Shown in pieces: positions 13,972 through 20,003 of a DNA stretch of 21,043 bases. This DNA comes from an uncultured Clostridia bacterium (GTDB lineage: Bacteria > Bacillota > Clostridia > Christensenellales > Borkfalkiaceae). The first letter of the stretch is position 1. Each line of letters starts with the position of its first letter. The DNA lies in the NCBI GenBank assembly GCA_947629605.1, contig CANREK010000002.1:1-21043 (forward strand), given 5' to 3'. Position numbers and translations under genes: made by a program. The notes beneath the pieces are model-generated. The model did not search any database, was not told the origin of the DNA, and worked only from the letters and a program-made list of their open reading frames with translations.

Positions 13972-14788
13972 ATTTCGGTTGAGCGTTCACCCGCTCTGCA
14001 TCGCGGTGGGGATCCTGTCGGCATTCACGGGATCCCTTCTTGTCTTTCTCTCCGCCTGTCTCGCGGCGCTCGAACACGAATGCGCCCACGCCTTTGTCGC
14101 AAGGCGGTACGGCTTTGAGCTCGACAGGATGATCTTGATGCCGTACGGGGCGGTCATCGGCGGAGACCTTACGGGCATCTCGCGGAGGGAAGAGCTCTGC
14201 GTGCTCGTCGCGGGGCCGCTCGCAAATGCCGCTACGGGTCTCTTTTTTGTGGCCCTGTGGTGGCTCTATCCCGAGACGTACGCCTACACCGACACCGCGG
14301 CATGGGTCTCCTTTTCCCTCTTTTTTGTGAACCTCCTGCCCGCGTGGCCGCTCGACGGCGGCAGAGTTCTGCGCCTCGCGCTTTCCCCCCTCGGAGAGCG
14401 GAAATCGCTGCATATGTGCCAAATTTTTACGGTTTTGATCGCGGCGGGGGTGCTCGGATACTTCATCTATACCTGCTTTTCGGAGCCCGCTTGGACGGCG
14501 CTGCCGTTTGCGCTTCTCCTCACGGCGGGGGCGTTCGGGGGCGGGCGGTACCGCCGCATCTCCTTTTCGAGGGAGAAGGCCTTCCGCCGCGGGATCCCCG
14601 AGTGGCGCGTCGCCGTCTCTTCGGACATGAAACTCTACAAGGCGCTCAAATTTTTGCGCGAGGACAGATATCTCACCCTGCTTCTCTTCAACGAGGACGG
14701 CTTCTTTGCCGAACTCACTGAGGAGGAACTCATGGCCGCCCTGCAAGGGGGGGATTATTCCCTCCCGCTCGCCACATTTGTGCCATAA
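13958..14788 (+). CDS. spoIVFB: SpoIVFB-like site-2 protease (M50), pro-sigma-K processing
   Basis: This 276-residue polytopic M50 metalloprotease has the zinc motif HECAH at 40-44 (E41 catalytic) and NLLPAWPLDGG with D133 as third ligand. AGPLANA at about 85-91 is the conserved loop. The C-terminus (about 222-270) looks like a single CBS-type domain, as in SpoIVFB. The family cleaves pro-sigma-K inside the mother-cell membrane. No ATG fits. TTG at 13958 gives an N-terminus (KFRLSVHPL) that lines up with B. subtilis, and AAGGTGG lies upstream; TTG at 13979 is the alternative. The chosen start overlaps the spoIVFA end by 14 nt, implying coupling. Protease identity is secure; the start is less so. 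Confidence 0.88.
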   Translation: MHGHKFRLSVHPLCIAVGILSAFTGSLLVFLSACLAALEHECAHAFVARRYGFELDRMILMPYGAVIGGDLTGISRREELCVLVAGPLANAATGLFFVALWWLYPETYAYTDTAAWVSFSLFFVNLLPAWPLDGGRVLRLALSPLGERKSLHMCQIFTVLIAAGVLGYFIYTCFSEPAWTALPFALLLTAGAFGGGRYRRISFSREKAFRRGIPEWRVAVSSDMKLYKALKFLREDRYLTLLLFNEDGFFAELTEEELMAALQGGDYSLPLATFVP

Positions 14789-14802
14789 GCCATTCAAAAT
14801 GC

Positions 14803-14831
14803 TTGAAAAATTCCCCGCGCCGTGCTACAAT
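14803..14831 (+). promoter_or_regulatory. Promoter of the ComEC-like gene
   Basis: TTGAAA (14803-14808), a 17-nt spacer and TACAAT (14826-14831), with TGC before the -10 box. The ATG is 14 nt downstream with AGAGGAAA between, giving a very short leader. Confidence 0.75.
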
Positions 14832-14845
14832 ACAGAGGAAACACC

Positions 14846-15829
14846 ATGACCGATCAAGAATACAAAAAACGCAACTTATATCGCATTTTGCGGCGGGCGG
14901 CGGGCATCTTCGTCGCCGCCTGTATCATCGTGGCGGTGGGGATATGGAACTACTTCGTGCCCTTCCGCCGCTATCTTCCCGTTTACGGCATCGTGGAGAG
15001 GGGAGAGGGCGAAGTGCGCATCCACTTCCTCGACGTGGGACAGGGGGACTGCGAGATCGTCGAACTTGCGGACGGCTCGGCCATCGTCATCGACACGGGC
15101 AACGGCTCTTGGGAAAACAATAATCATATCCTGCAATACCTCAAAAGTCTGCATATAAGTACGCTTTTTTTGGTGATCACCCATGCCGACACCGACCACT
15201 GCGGCGGCGCATCCGCGCTCCTTTCCGATTGGCAGGTCGAGGCGGTGTTCCTCCCCGTTCTCTCCTCCTCGCTCGATACGTTCGAGAACATTCTGACCCT
15301 TGCCGAAGGGCAGGGCGCGGCACTTTGGAAACTCGCACGGTACAGCGTCATCGCGCGGGCGGACGCCTATGCCGCCTGCATTTCGCCCTATTCCGCCGAC
15401 GAGACCGACGCCAACGACAGCTCCACCGTGCTCTATTTCAGCTACGCGGGTGTCAATGTGCTCTTCACGGGCGACATCTCCGAGGAACGCGAAAAGAGGC
15501 TCCTCGCGGAGCAGAAACTCGGCGACGAGCTCGGCGAACACCTCTTCGACAGCGGAAATTATGCCGTGCGCCTCGAAGAGACGGATATTTTGAAGGTCGC
15601 CCACCACGGCTCGGATGGGTCGTCGTCGGCGGAATGGCTGTCGCTCTTGTCGCCCAAGACGGCGGTCGTCTCCTGCGGACAGGACAATCGCTATGGCCAC
15701 CCCACCGAGGGCGCGATCGCCCGCATGGAAGCCGTCGGCGCCGACGTGTACCGCACCGACGAGCTCGGCGACATCATGGTCACGATCTCAAAAAACGGCA
15801 CTTATACGACGGAATACCACTATTATTGA
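14846..15829 (+). CDS. Membrane-anchored metallo-beta-lactamase protein, ComEC C-terminal-like
   Basis: This 327-residue protein has one N-terminal membrane helix (about 17-35), so its hydrolase domain should be outside. The fold signature is complete: FLDVGQGDC at 61-69, VIDTGNG at 81-87, HADTDH at 113-118, FTGD with D210, AHHGSDGS at 252-259, and SCGQDNRYGHP near 276-286. These match the metallo-beta-lactamase domain of ComEC/Rec2, which is thought to degrade the non-transported DNA strand. The ComEC pore is absent, so this is a stand-alone enzyme, possibly an extracytoplasmic nuclease or phosphodiesterase. It sits between spoIVFB and rplU with its own promoter. It starts with AGAGGAAA before the ATG at 14846. 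Confidence 0.9.
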   Translation: MTDQEYKKRNLYRILRRAAGIFVAACIIVAVGIWNYFVPFRRYLPVYGIVERGEGEVRIHFLDVGQGDCEIVELADGSAIVIDTGNGSWENNNHILQYLKSLHISTLFLVITHADTDHCGGASALLSDWQVEAVFLPVLSSSLDTFENILTLAEGQGAALWKLARYSVIARADAYAACISPYSADETDANDSSTVLYFSYAGVNVLFTGDISEEREKRLLAEQKLGDELGEHLFDSGNYAVRLEETDILKVAHHGSDGSSSAEWLSLLSPKTAVVSCGQDNRYGHPTEGAIARMEAVGADVYRTDELGDIMVTISKNGTYTTEYHYY

Positions 15830-15835
15830 GAAAAA

Positions 15836-15935
15836 GCGCGTGCCGTGCACGCGCTCATGCTGAGCCCTCTCTTGCCCTCCCCCTGCGTAGGGGGAGGGGT
15901 AGGAGTGGGGGTCCGCCCCTAATGTCCTACGGTCC
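15836..15935. repeat. Short repeat cluster after the ComEC-like gene
   Basis: GCGCGTGC-cgt-GCACGCGC (15836-15854) is a hairpin next to the stop codon. It is followed by TCATGCTGAGCC, a half element, and a CTCCCCCTGCGTAGGGGGAG hairpin (about 15880-15899). No T-run follows the first hairpin. Confidence 0.6.
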
Positions 15936-15963
15936 ATTCCGAGTGAGTCATCCTTCCCGTCTC

Positions 15964-16407
15964 TTACTTTATCTTACTCTTCCAGATCTTCTCAAACCGC
16001 TCTTCGGCGGCGAGGAGCTCCTTCGCAAGCGACTTGATGTCCTCATCCGCCTCGTCGTCGCTCATGTCCGACAGCGTGGTTTTGAGCGCCGTGATGCCCA
16101 TGACGGTGCCCTGCACCATCATCTCGGCGATGTGCGCGGAGGAATCATCCTTCATCGTGCTCATCTTGATACTCGACCACATCATCGCCTTCTTGATGGG
16201 TCCCGGGTTTTTGAGTTCGATGTTCTTGTCCCGCGCCAGCGTCGCCGCTCTTCCGCAGAAGCTCTCGTATTCCTCATGCTCGCGCATCAGCTCCTCGCGG
16301 AGCTCCGTCTCCGTCGTCTCGGGCAGAATGTCCGTGATGGATTGCAGCGCCAACTGACAGTTGCGGTGGATCTCCGCCAAAACTTCTTCACTTTTTTTGA
16401 TTTCCAT
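15964..16407 (-). CDS. Small all-helical protein, possibly ferritin-like four-helix bundle
   Basis: This 147-residue, highly charged cytoplasmic protein has no signal and no membrane segment. The sequence divides into about four amphipathic helices (near 4-26, 32-60, 70-112 and 118-145) with EEYESF in the second, reminiscent of ferritin-like DUF2383-type bundles. The pattern of metal ligands (repeated ExxH) is not evident, so the resemblance is only structural. AAGGAG lies 6 nt upstream of the ATG. It is transcribed away from rplU and convergent with the ComEC-like gene, and appears monocistronic. I cannot assign a function. Confidence 0.82.
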   Translation of the reverse strand: MEIKKSEEVLAEIHRNCQLALQSITDILPETTETELREELMREHEEYESFCGRAATLARDKNIELKNPGPIKKAMMWSSIKMSTMKDDSSAHIAEMMVQGTVMGITALKTTLSDMSDDEADEDIKSLAKELLAAEERFEKIWKSKIK

Positions 16408-16463
16408 ATCGATCTCCTTCTATCGGAAGTTTGTGTTTTTTGCGCGATTCTATGCAAAACCGC

Positions 16464-16492
16464 TTGACTTTTCCCCATCGCTATGCTAAATT
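16464..16492 (+). promoter_or_regulatory. Promoter of rplU-rpmA
   Basis: TTGACT (16464-16469), a 17-nt spacer and TAAATT (16487-16492), with TGC before the -10 box. Predicted start is near 16499. Confidence 0.72.
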
Positions 16493-16498
16493 ATACTA

Positions 16499-16593
16499 TG
16501 AGCCGCTAAGAACGGGCTTTTTAAGCGTCTGTTTTTTTGAAACGGACCGCCTAAGATATCTTGCGAGACCGGGAAGAGGAGGTAAAAGCGAAA
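16499..16593 (+). promoter_or_regulatory. Structured leader of rplU, candidate L21 autoregulatory leader
   Basis: This roughly 95-nt leader has an 8-bp stem pairing 16527-16534 with 16540-16547 (one U-G pair). The motif CCGC(C)TAAG appears on both sides (16503-16510 and 16547-16555). Many Firmicutes have an L21 leader at this site; similarity to that model needs a covariance search. Confidence 0.5.
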
Positions 16594-16899
16594 ATGTACG
16601 CAATCATCGAAAACGGCGGGAAGCAGTACAAAGTTTCCGAGGGCGACGTCTTAAAGGTTGAAAAACTCAACGCGGAAGTCGGCGCCGAAGTCACTTTCAA
16701 CGTCGTGATGCTCGCAGACGGCGACACCGTCAAAGTGGGCAGCGAGGCAGCTTCCGCAAAGGTGACCGCAATCGTGCAAGCGCAGGATAAGTACAAGAAG
16801 ATCATCGTCTTTAAGTATAAGTCCAAGAAGAACGAGCGCAAAAAGCAGGGCCACCGCCAGCCGTTCACCGCTGTCAAGATCGAAAAGATCGAAGCCTGA
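16594..16899 (+). CDS. rplU: Large ribosomal subunit protein bL21
   Basis: This 101-residue protein has the normal bL21 length. It begins MYAIIENGGKQYKV, and the basic C-terminal signature KKNERKKQGHRQPFT is present. It binds 23S rRNA in the 50S subunit. The ATG at 16594 is chosen over an earlier in-frame start because AGGAGG precedes it (11 nt away) and the family begins here. First gene of an operon with rpmA, 70 nt apart. Confidence 0.97.
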   Translation: MYAIIENGGKQYKVSEGDVLKVEKLNAEVGAEVTFNVVMLADGDTVKVGSEAASAKVTAIVQAQDKYKKIIVFKYKSKKNERKKQGHRQPFTAVKIEKIEA

Positions 16900-16969
16900 C
16901 CCAAGGGGCTCGGCCCCGATTCGACAAGGGCGATCGCCCGAAAATTTGAAAATCAAGGAGAATGGAACA

Positions 16970-17236
16970 ATGTTTTTTATCCGTTTGTTCGCGCATAAAA
17001 AAGGTACAGGTTCCTCCCACAACGGGCGCGACTCCGAGGCGAAAAGGCTCGGCGTAAAGCGTCAAGACGGGCAGGAAGTGCTCGCGGGCAGCATCCTTGT
17101 GCGCCAGAGAGGCACCAAGATCTACCCCGGCAACAACGTCGGCATCGGCGGAGACGATACGCTCTTCGCTTTGAAGGACGGCGTCGTCAAGTATGAGCGC
17201 AAGGGAAGAGACAAGAAGCAAGTCAGCGTCTATTAA
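16970..17236 (+). CDS. rpmA: Large ribosomal subunit protein bL27, with N-terminal extension
   Basis: This 88-residue bL27 lies near the peptidyl-transferase centre in the family. The mature core begins AHKKGTGSSHNGRDS. Before it lies a 7-residue extension MFFIRLF, which resembles the Firmicutes pre-sequence removed by the cysteine protease Prp at a F-x-x-F-F/A-type site. The second phenylalanine is replaced by L here (RLF-A rather than FF-A). AAGGAG lies 9 nt before the ATG at 16970; an in-frame start 8 codons earlier lacks support. In most Firmicutes prp lies between rplU and rpmA, but the 70-nt gap here cannot hold it. Confidence 0.97.
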   Translation: MFFIRLFAHKKGTGSSHNGRDSEAKRLGVKRQDGQEVLAGSILVRQRGTKIYPGNNVGIGGDDTLFALKDGVVKYERKGRDKKQVSVY

Positions 17237-17242
17237 AAATCC

Positions 17243-17271
17243 AAAACTTCGCCGAGACGGCGGAGTTTTTT
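17243..17271 (+). terminator. Intrinsic terminator of rplU-rpmA
   Basis: A 10-bp stem (17245-17254 with 17258-17267, loop AGA, one T-G pair) ends in a run of six T. Confidence 0.88.
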
Positions 17272-17695
17272 GTAAATTAAAAATGATAAATGAAAAATTG
17301 TGGCGGTGGGGTTTTCAGAATGCGGCGGGGCGGCGCCCCGCCGCTCATGCTGAACGTACGTGAAGCATCCCGGCAAACCTACGGAAGCAATTTTCGCCCC
17401 GCGCTCATGCTGAACGCACGTGAAGCATCCCAGCAAACCTACGGAAGCAACATGCTTATTGTCCATTGGAGTCCGCCCGTTTGCTGGGATTCTTCAGTCG
17501 CTTCGCTCCTTCAGAATGAGCGGACGAGGCTTGTGTCACAGCAAAGGCGCACGGCGGTACGCCGTGCGCTCATGCTGAACGCACGTGAAGCATCCCAGCA
17601 AACCTACGGAAGCAACATGCTTATTGTCCATTGGAGTCCGCGCGTTTGCTGGGATTCTTCCCCTTCGGCTACGCTCAGGGTCAGAATGAGCCTCA
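17272..17695. repeat. Repeat cluster with a 95-bp near-exact duplication
   Basis: An AT-rich module (17272-17301) is followed by three CATGCTGAAC modules. Bases 17401-17495 recur at 17566-17660 with one mismatch in 95 nt, 165 bp apart. Reverse-oriented hairpins with GGGATTCTTC and AGAATGAG ends lie between and after them. The last (17651-17694) has one such stem nested inside another. No gene is seen. Confidence 0.82.
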
Positions 17696-17700
17696 CCCCC

Positions 17701-17729
17701 TTGACAAACAAGCATAAGTACTGTATACT
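17701..17729 (+). promoter_or_regulatory. Promoter of the aldo/keto reductase, leaderless geometry
   Basis: TTGACA (17701-17706), a 17-nt spacer and TATACT (17724-17729). Six nt separate the -10 box from the ATG at 17736. Confidence 0.85.
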
Positions 17730-17735
17730 AAAACC

Positions 17736-18599
17736 ATGAAAATCGAAACATATGTGCTGAAAAACGGCATTGAGATCCCCAAACTCGGGCTCGGCACCTT
17801 CCGCATCCGACCCGACGACTGTGAAAAGACGGTCGCTTCCGCCATTCAAAACGGCTACCGCCTCATCGACACCGCCAATGTCTACATGAACGAACGCGCC
17901 GTCGGCCGCGGCGTCAAAAATGCGGGCGTTGACCGTGACGAGATCATCGTTGCGTCAAAAATCTGGCCCACGGAATATAAATATAAGAAGGCGGGGAAGG
18001 CCATCGACGCGACGCTTGCCCGTCTCGGCCTCGACGTGCTCGACCTTCTCATCCTTCACCAGCCGTTCGGCAGGGTGGAAGAGGCCTGGCGGGCGGCCGA
18101 GGAAGCCGTCAAAGCGGGCAAGGTGCGGATGCTCGGTGTCTCCAACTTTGATGAGGCCGATCTCGAAAAAATCAACACTTATAGCACGATTAAGCCTGTT
18201 TTGGATCAGGTGGAATGCCATCCTTACTGCCAAAGACGCGCCCTTTCCGCCTACCTCAAAGCGCATGATATCCTGCTGGAATCGTGGTACCCGCTCGGCA
18301 GCGGAAGCGGGGGGCTCTTCGGCGAGAAGGCCGTCGTAGAGCTTGCGGAGAAGTATCAAAAAGCGCCCGCGCAGGTCATTCTGCGGTGGCAGATCGAGGA
18401 GGGCTATCTCCCCATTCCCGGTACAAAAAATCCCGCCCATGCCGCCGAAAACGCCGATATCTTCGATTTTTCGTTGACGGAAGAGGAGCTCGCCTCCCTC
18501 CGCGCCCTCGACAGGAACGAGCGCTTCTTCAAGATGAAAAAGGGCATCCAAAAGTATATGGTCTTTTTCCAGAGGATGAAGTACGACAAACAGAAATAG
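17736..18599 (+). CDS. Aldo/keto reductase
   Basis: This 287-residue TIM-barrel NADPH-dependent oxidoreductase is close in pattern to the 2,5-diketo-D-gluconate reductase/YtbE group. The catalytic tetrad is D45 and Y50 (LIDTANVY), K75 (VASKIWP) and H108 (LILHQPFG). GVSNF and the C-terminal nucleotide-binding PIPGTKNPAH are conserved. No signal or membrane segment is seen, so it is cytosolic. The physiological carbonyl substrate is not shown. There is no Shine-Dalgarno and the mRNA is predicted to be leaderless. The gene stands alone between repeats and the tRNA cluster. Confidence 0.95.
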   Translation: MKIETYVLKNGIEIPKLGLGTFRIRPDDCEKTVASAIQNGYRLIDTANVYMNERAVGRGVKNAGVDRDEIIVASKIWPTEYKYKKAGKAIDATLARLGLDVLDLLILHQPFGRVEEAWRAAEEAVKAGKVRMLGVSNFDEADLEKINTYSTIKPVLDQVECHPYCQRRALSAYLKAHDILLESWYPLGSGSGGLFGEKAVVELAEKYQKAPAQVILRWQIEEGYLPIPGTKNPAHAAENADIFDFSLTEEELASLRALDRNERFFKMKKGIQKYMVFFQRMKYDKQK

Positions 18600-18645
18600 C
18601 CCCTCCAAAGGGGCGAAATCCGTCTCGCGGAGGGCTCTTTCAAAA
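18597..18645 (+). terminator. Weak terminator-like hairpin after the aldo/keto reductase
   Basis: AGCCCCTCC at the stop codon can pair with GGAGGGCT (18631-18638), with an inner GCGA/TCGC stem, followed by CTTTC. The long loop makes the call uncertain. Confidence 0.4.
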
Positions 18646-18682
18646 AAAACAGAAAATTTTTTTTGAAATCAAAGAAAAACGC

Positions 18683-18711
18683 TTGATTTATTCGCGCGGA
18701 TATGGTATATT
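18683..18711 (+). promoter_or_regulatory. Promoter of the tRNA cluster
   Basis: TTGATT (18683-18688), a 17-nt spacer and TATATT (18706-18711), with TGG before the -10 box. tRNA-Val starts 14 nt after the -10 box. Confidence 0.78.
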
Positions 18712-18724
18712 TATCAAGCAAATC

Positions 18725-18800
18725 GGAAGTTTAGCTCAGCCGGGAGAGCACTTGCCTTACAAGCAAGGGGTCATAGGTTCGAACCCTATAACTTCCACCA
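18725..18800 (+). tRNA. tRNA-Val (TAC)
   Basis: Acceptor GGAAGTT pairs with AACTTCC (18790-18796), the discriminator is A and CCA is encoded (18798-18800). Anticodon stem CTTGC/GCAAG, anticodon TAC at 18758-18760. T-arm GGTTCGAACCC. Confidence 0.97.
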
Positions 18801-18822
18801 TACAGTGCGGATAGCTTTTTAT

Positions 18823-18897
18823 GCGGGAATAGCTCAGTGGTAGAGCGTCACCTTGCCAAGGTGAATGTCGCGGGTTCGAGTCTCGTTTCCCGCTCCA
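18823..18897 (+). tRNA. tRNA-Gly (GCC)
   Basis: Acceptor GCGGGAA pairs with TTCCCGC (18887-18893), discriminator T and encoded CCA (18895-18897). Anticodon stem TCACC/GGTGA, anticodon GCC at 18855-18857. Confidence 0.97.
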
Positions 18898-18923
18898 AAC
18901 ACAGCTCCGCACTGTTTTTTTTC

Positions 18924-18998
18924 GGCGCCATAGCCAAGTGGTAAGGCAAGGGTCTGCAAAACCCTGACTCCCCGGTTCAAATCCGGGTGGCGCCTCCA
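18924..18998 (+). tRNA. tRNA-Cys (GCA)
   Basis: Acceptor GGCGCCA pairs with TGGCGCC (18988-18994), discriminator T and encoded CCA (18996-18998). Anticodon stem AGGGT/ACCCT, anticodon GCA at 18956-18958. Confidence 0.97.
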
Positions 18999-19078
18999 AT
19001 CAAGGGCACCCGCGCGGCGCCCTTTTGATGTTTTTGTGTGGCGGAAACTTGCCTTGACGAGGCAGAAATCAAAACATT

Positions 19079-19175
19079 GCAAAAAATATCCCAAAGGGAG
19101 ATTTTTTGCGAAGAGGAGACGTCGCCATGAAAACGAGCTTTTCGAGAGAAAAGCGAGAAAATGTGGCGAACGTCG
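19079..19175. repeat. Two hairpins before the tRNA-Leu fragment
   Basis: The first pairs 19079-19092 with 19096-19109 (14-nt arms, one mismatch, AAA loop). The second pairs GACGTCGCCAT (from 19118) with GTGGCGAACGTC (to about 19175) and has an inner CTTTTC-gaga-GAAAAG stem. A short ATG-initiated frame crosses this region into the tRNA fragment and is not considered a gene. Confidence 0.6.
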
Positions 19176-19179
19176 ACGA

Positions 19180-19205
19180 GCCGGTGTGGTGGAATTGGCA
19201 GACGC
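19180..19205 (+). pseudogene. Truncated tRNA-Leu 5' fragment
   Basis: The 26 nt from GCCGGTGTGGTGG to GGCAGACGC are identical to the first 26 nt of the intact tRNA-Leu at 19376. They cover the acceptor 5' strand and the D-arm. Downstream there is no anticodon arm, T-arm or acceptor 3' strand, so it cannot be a working tRNA. Confidence 0.82.
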
Positions 19206-19210
19206 GCGTC

Positions 19211-19320
19211 GCCGTAAGCTCCGCTTTGAGCACTTTTCTTTCGGAAAAGTGCAAGTGCGCTCCGCTACGGCTCCTTTTCCCGAGAAATCTTTGCTTCGCA
19301 AATCTTTTTCGGGAGCCCTG
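19211..19320. repeat. Paired hairpins after the tRNA-Leu fragment
   Basis: Hairpin 1 contains GCACTTTTC-tttc-GGAAAAGTGC with CCGTA/TACGG at its base. Hairpin 2 (19270-19320) has GCTCCTTTTCCC, then 16-position arms with a 2x2 internal loop around a TTC loop, then GGGAGC. The same two-hairpin arrangement follows the intact tRNA-Leu. Confidence 0.65.
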
Positions 19321-19375
19321 TCCCTTGCGTCTCATAGTACGAGCATAAGGGATCGTTCGACAAATCTGAATATGC

Positions 19376-19462
19376 GCCGGTGTGGTGGAATTGGCAGACG
19401 CAAGGGACTTAAAATCCCTCGGGATAAAACCCGTGTCGGTTCGAGCCCGACCACCGGCACCA
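19376..19462 (+). tRNA. tRNA-Leu (TAA)
   Basis: Acceptor GCCGGTG (19376-19382) pairs with CACCGGC (19452-19458), discriminator A and encoded CCA (19460-19462). Anticodon stem AGGGA/TCCCT, anticodon TAA at 19410-19412. A class II long variable arm (CGGGATAAAACCCG) is present, and the T-arm has GGTTCGAGCCC. Confidence 0.97.
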
Positions 19463-19467
19463 CGTCG

Positions 19468-19573
19468 CGGCAAAGCGACTTTTGGAAGCGATCGCCTTTC
19501 GGCGGTCGCTATCCTTTTGCCGCTTGCCGCTCCTTTTCCCCAAAAAATACTTCGTCTTTTTTTGGGAGCTCTG
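19468..19573. repeat. Paired hairpins after the intact tRNA-Leu
   Basis: A long imperfect hairpin (19468-19529) has GCGATCGCC-tttc-GGCGGTCGC at its tip. It runs into a second (19529-19573) with GCTCCTTTTCCC, CCCAAAAAA/TTTTTTGGG and GGGAGC. The design matches 19211-19320 although the stems differ in sequence. They may serve as the 3' end of the tRNA transcript, but neither is a classical terminator. Confidence 0.65.
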
Positions 19574-19607
19574 ATGCGATTTGAATCGGGATGAGGCTGA
19601 CGCACTC

Positions 19608-19630
19608 AAAAAAGCACCCGACAAGGTGCC
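19608..19630 (-). terminator. Intrinsic terminator downstream of the candidate small RNA
   Basis: On the minus strand GGCACC-TTGTC-GGGTGC is followed by six T. It would end any read-through of the first terminator at 19733, giving a transcript of about 200 nt. Confidence 0.75.
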
Positions 19631-19732
19631 TTTCTTAAATGAAATATGCCTATCGTTCGTCATACGATTAAGAAATAAAAAAGCACGAATCAAAAGCCTA
19701 AAAATTGGTACGTGAAAAAGGCATGGTGGAAT

Positions 19733-19809
19733 AAAAAAGATGAGCTTCGTAAGCGATCTGTCAAATGCAGATGCCACCGAGGAGAAGCCGTTTGCTTCAT
19801 GCTCATCTT
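19733..19809 (-). ncRNA. Candidate small regulatory RNA of about 77 nt
   Basis: A consensus promoter predicts a start near 19809. The RNA is closed by a 7-bp stem, GATGAGC with GCTCATC, directly followed by six T, which ends transcription. Inside are GAAGC-aaacg-GCTTC and ATCTG-catttga-CAGAT hairpins. Between them is CTCCTC (19779-19784), complementary to a Shine-Dalgarno, suggesting a trans-acting sRNA that blocks ribosome binding. It matches no riboswitch or housekeeping RNA I can recognise. A 38-codon ATG frame also starts near its 5' end but runs through the terminator, and is less likely to be the product. Confidence 0.6.
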
Positions 19810-19815
19810 GTCTCT

Positions 19816-19844
19816 ATTATACTTGAATGCAAGGGAAAAGTCAA
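19816..19844 (-). promoter_or_regulatory. Promoter of the candidate small RNA
   Basis: On the minus strand TTGACT (19839-19844), a 17-nt spacer and TATAAT (19816-19821). Confidence 0.82.
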
Positions 19845-19849
19845 TTGTT

Positions 19850-20003
19850 TTTTGAGAAATGAGCAATGAAAGGGTATAAGCGTGTTTTGTGGATCGCGGG
19901 ATATTGGCGGTAGGCTTCGCGGTTAGGTACTTTATCTATACGGGGTAAAGTTATGACACTTCGGAATTTCTTTCGCCGTATCGATTACCGGCATTACATC
20001 TGC
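19850..20003. other. Intergenic stretch without recognised features
   Basis: I see no open frame with protein-like content, no tRNA and no clear palindromic element in this roughly 150-nt stretch. It lies between the small RNA promoter and a repeat cluster. Confidence 0.5.

Noticed and set aside
13962..13982. ATG at 13962 as the start of spoIVFB
   Set aside because: It is out of frame with the protease and reaches a stop after six codons. A TTG start in the correct frame is needed.
17320..17695. Possible CRISPR array because of repeated 45-95 nt units
   Set aside because: Units are unevenly spaced, occur in both orientations, are palindromic modules of the dispersed family, and no cas genes are present.
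19180..19459. Group I intron in tRNA-Leu (TAA)
   Set aside because: The intact tRNA-Leu at 19376 is continuous. The upstream fragment breaks after nucleotide 26, not in the anticodon loop, and no intron core is recognisable.
19682..19804. 38-codon reading frame starting near the 5' end of the candidate small RNA
   Set aside because: It reads through a strong terminator after about 23 codons, has no family match that I recognise, and the sequence is better explained by base-paired structure.
19733..19809. T-box, c-di-GMP or other known riboswitch
   Set aside because: None of the diagnostic conserved motifs is present and no gene follows in the transcribed direction.
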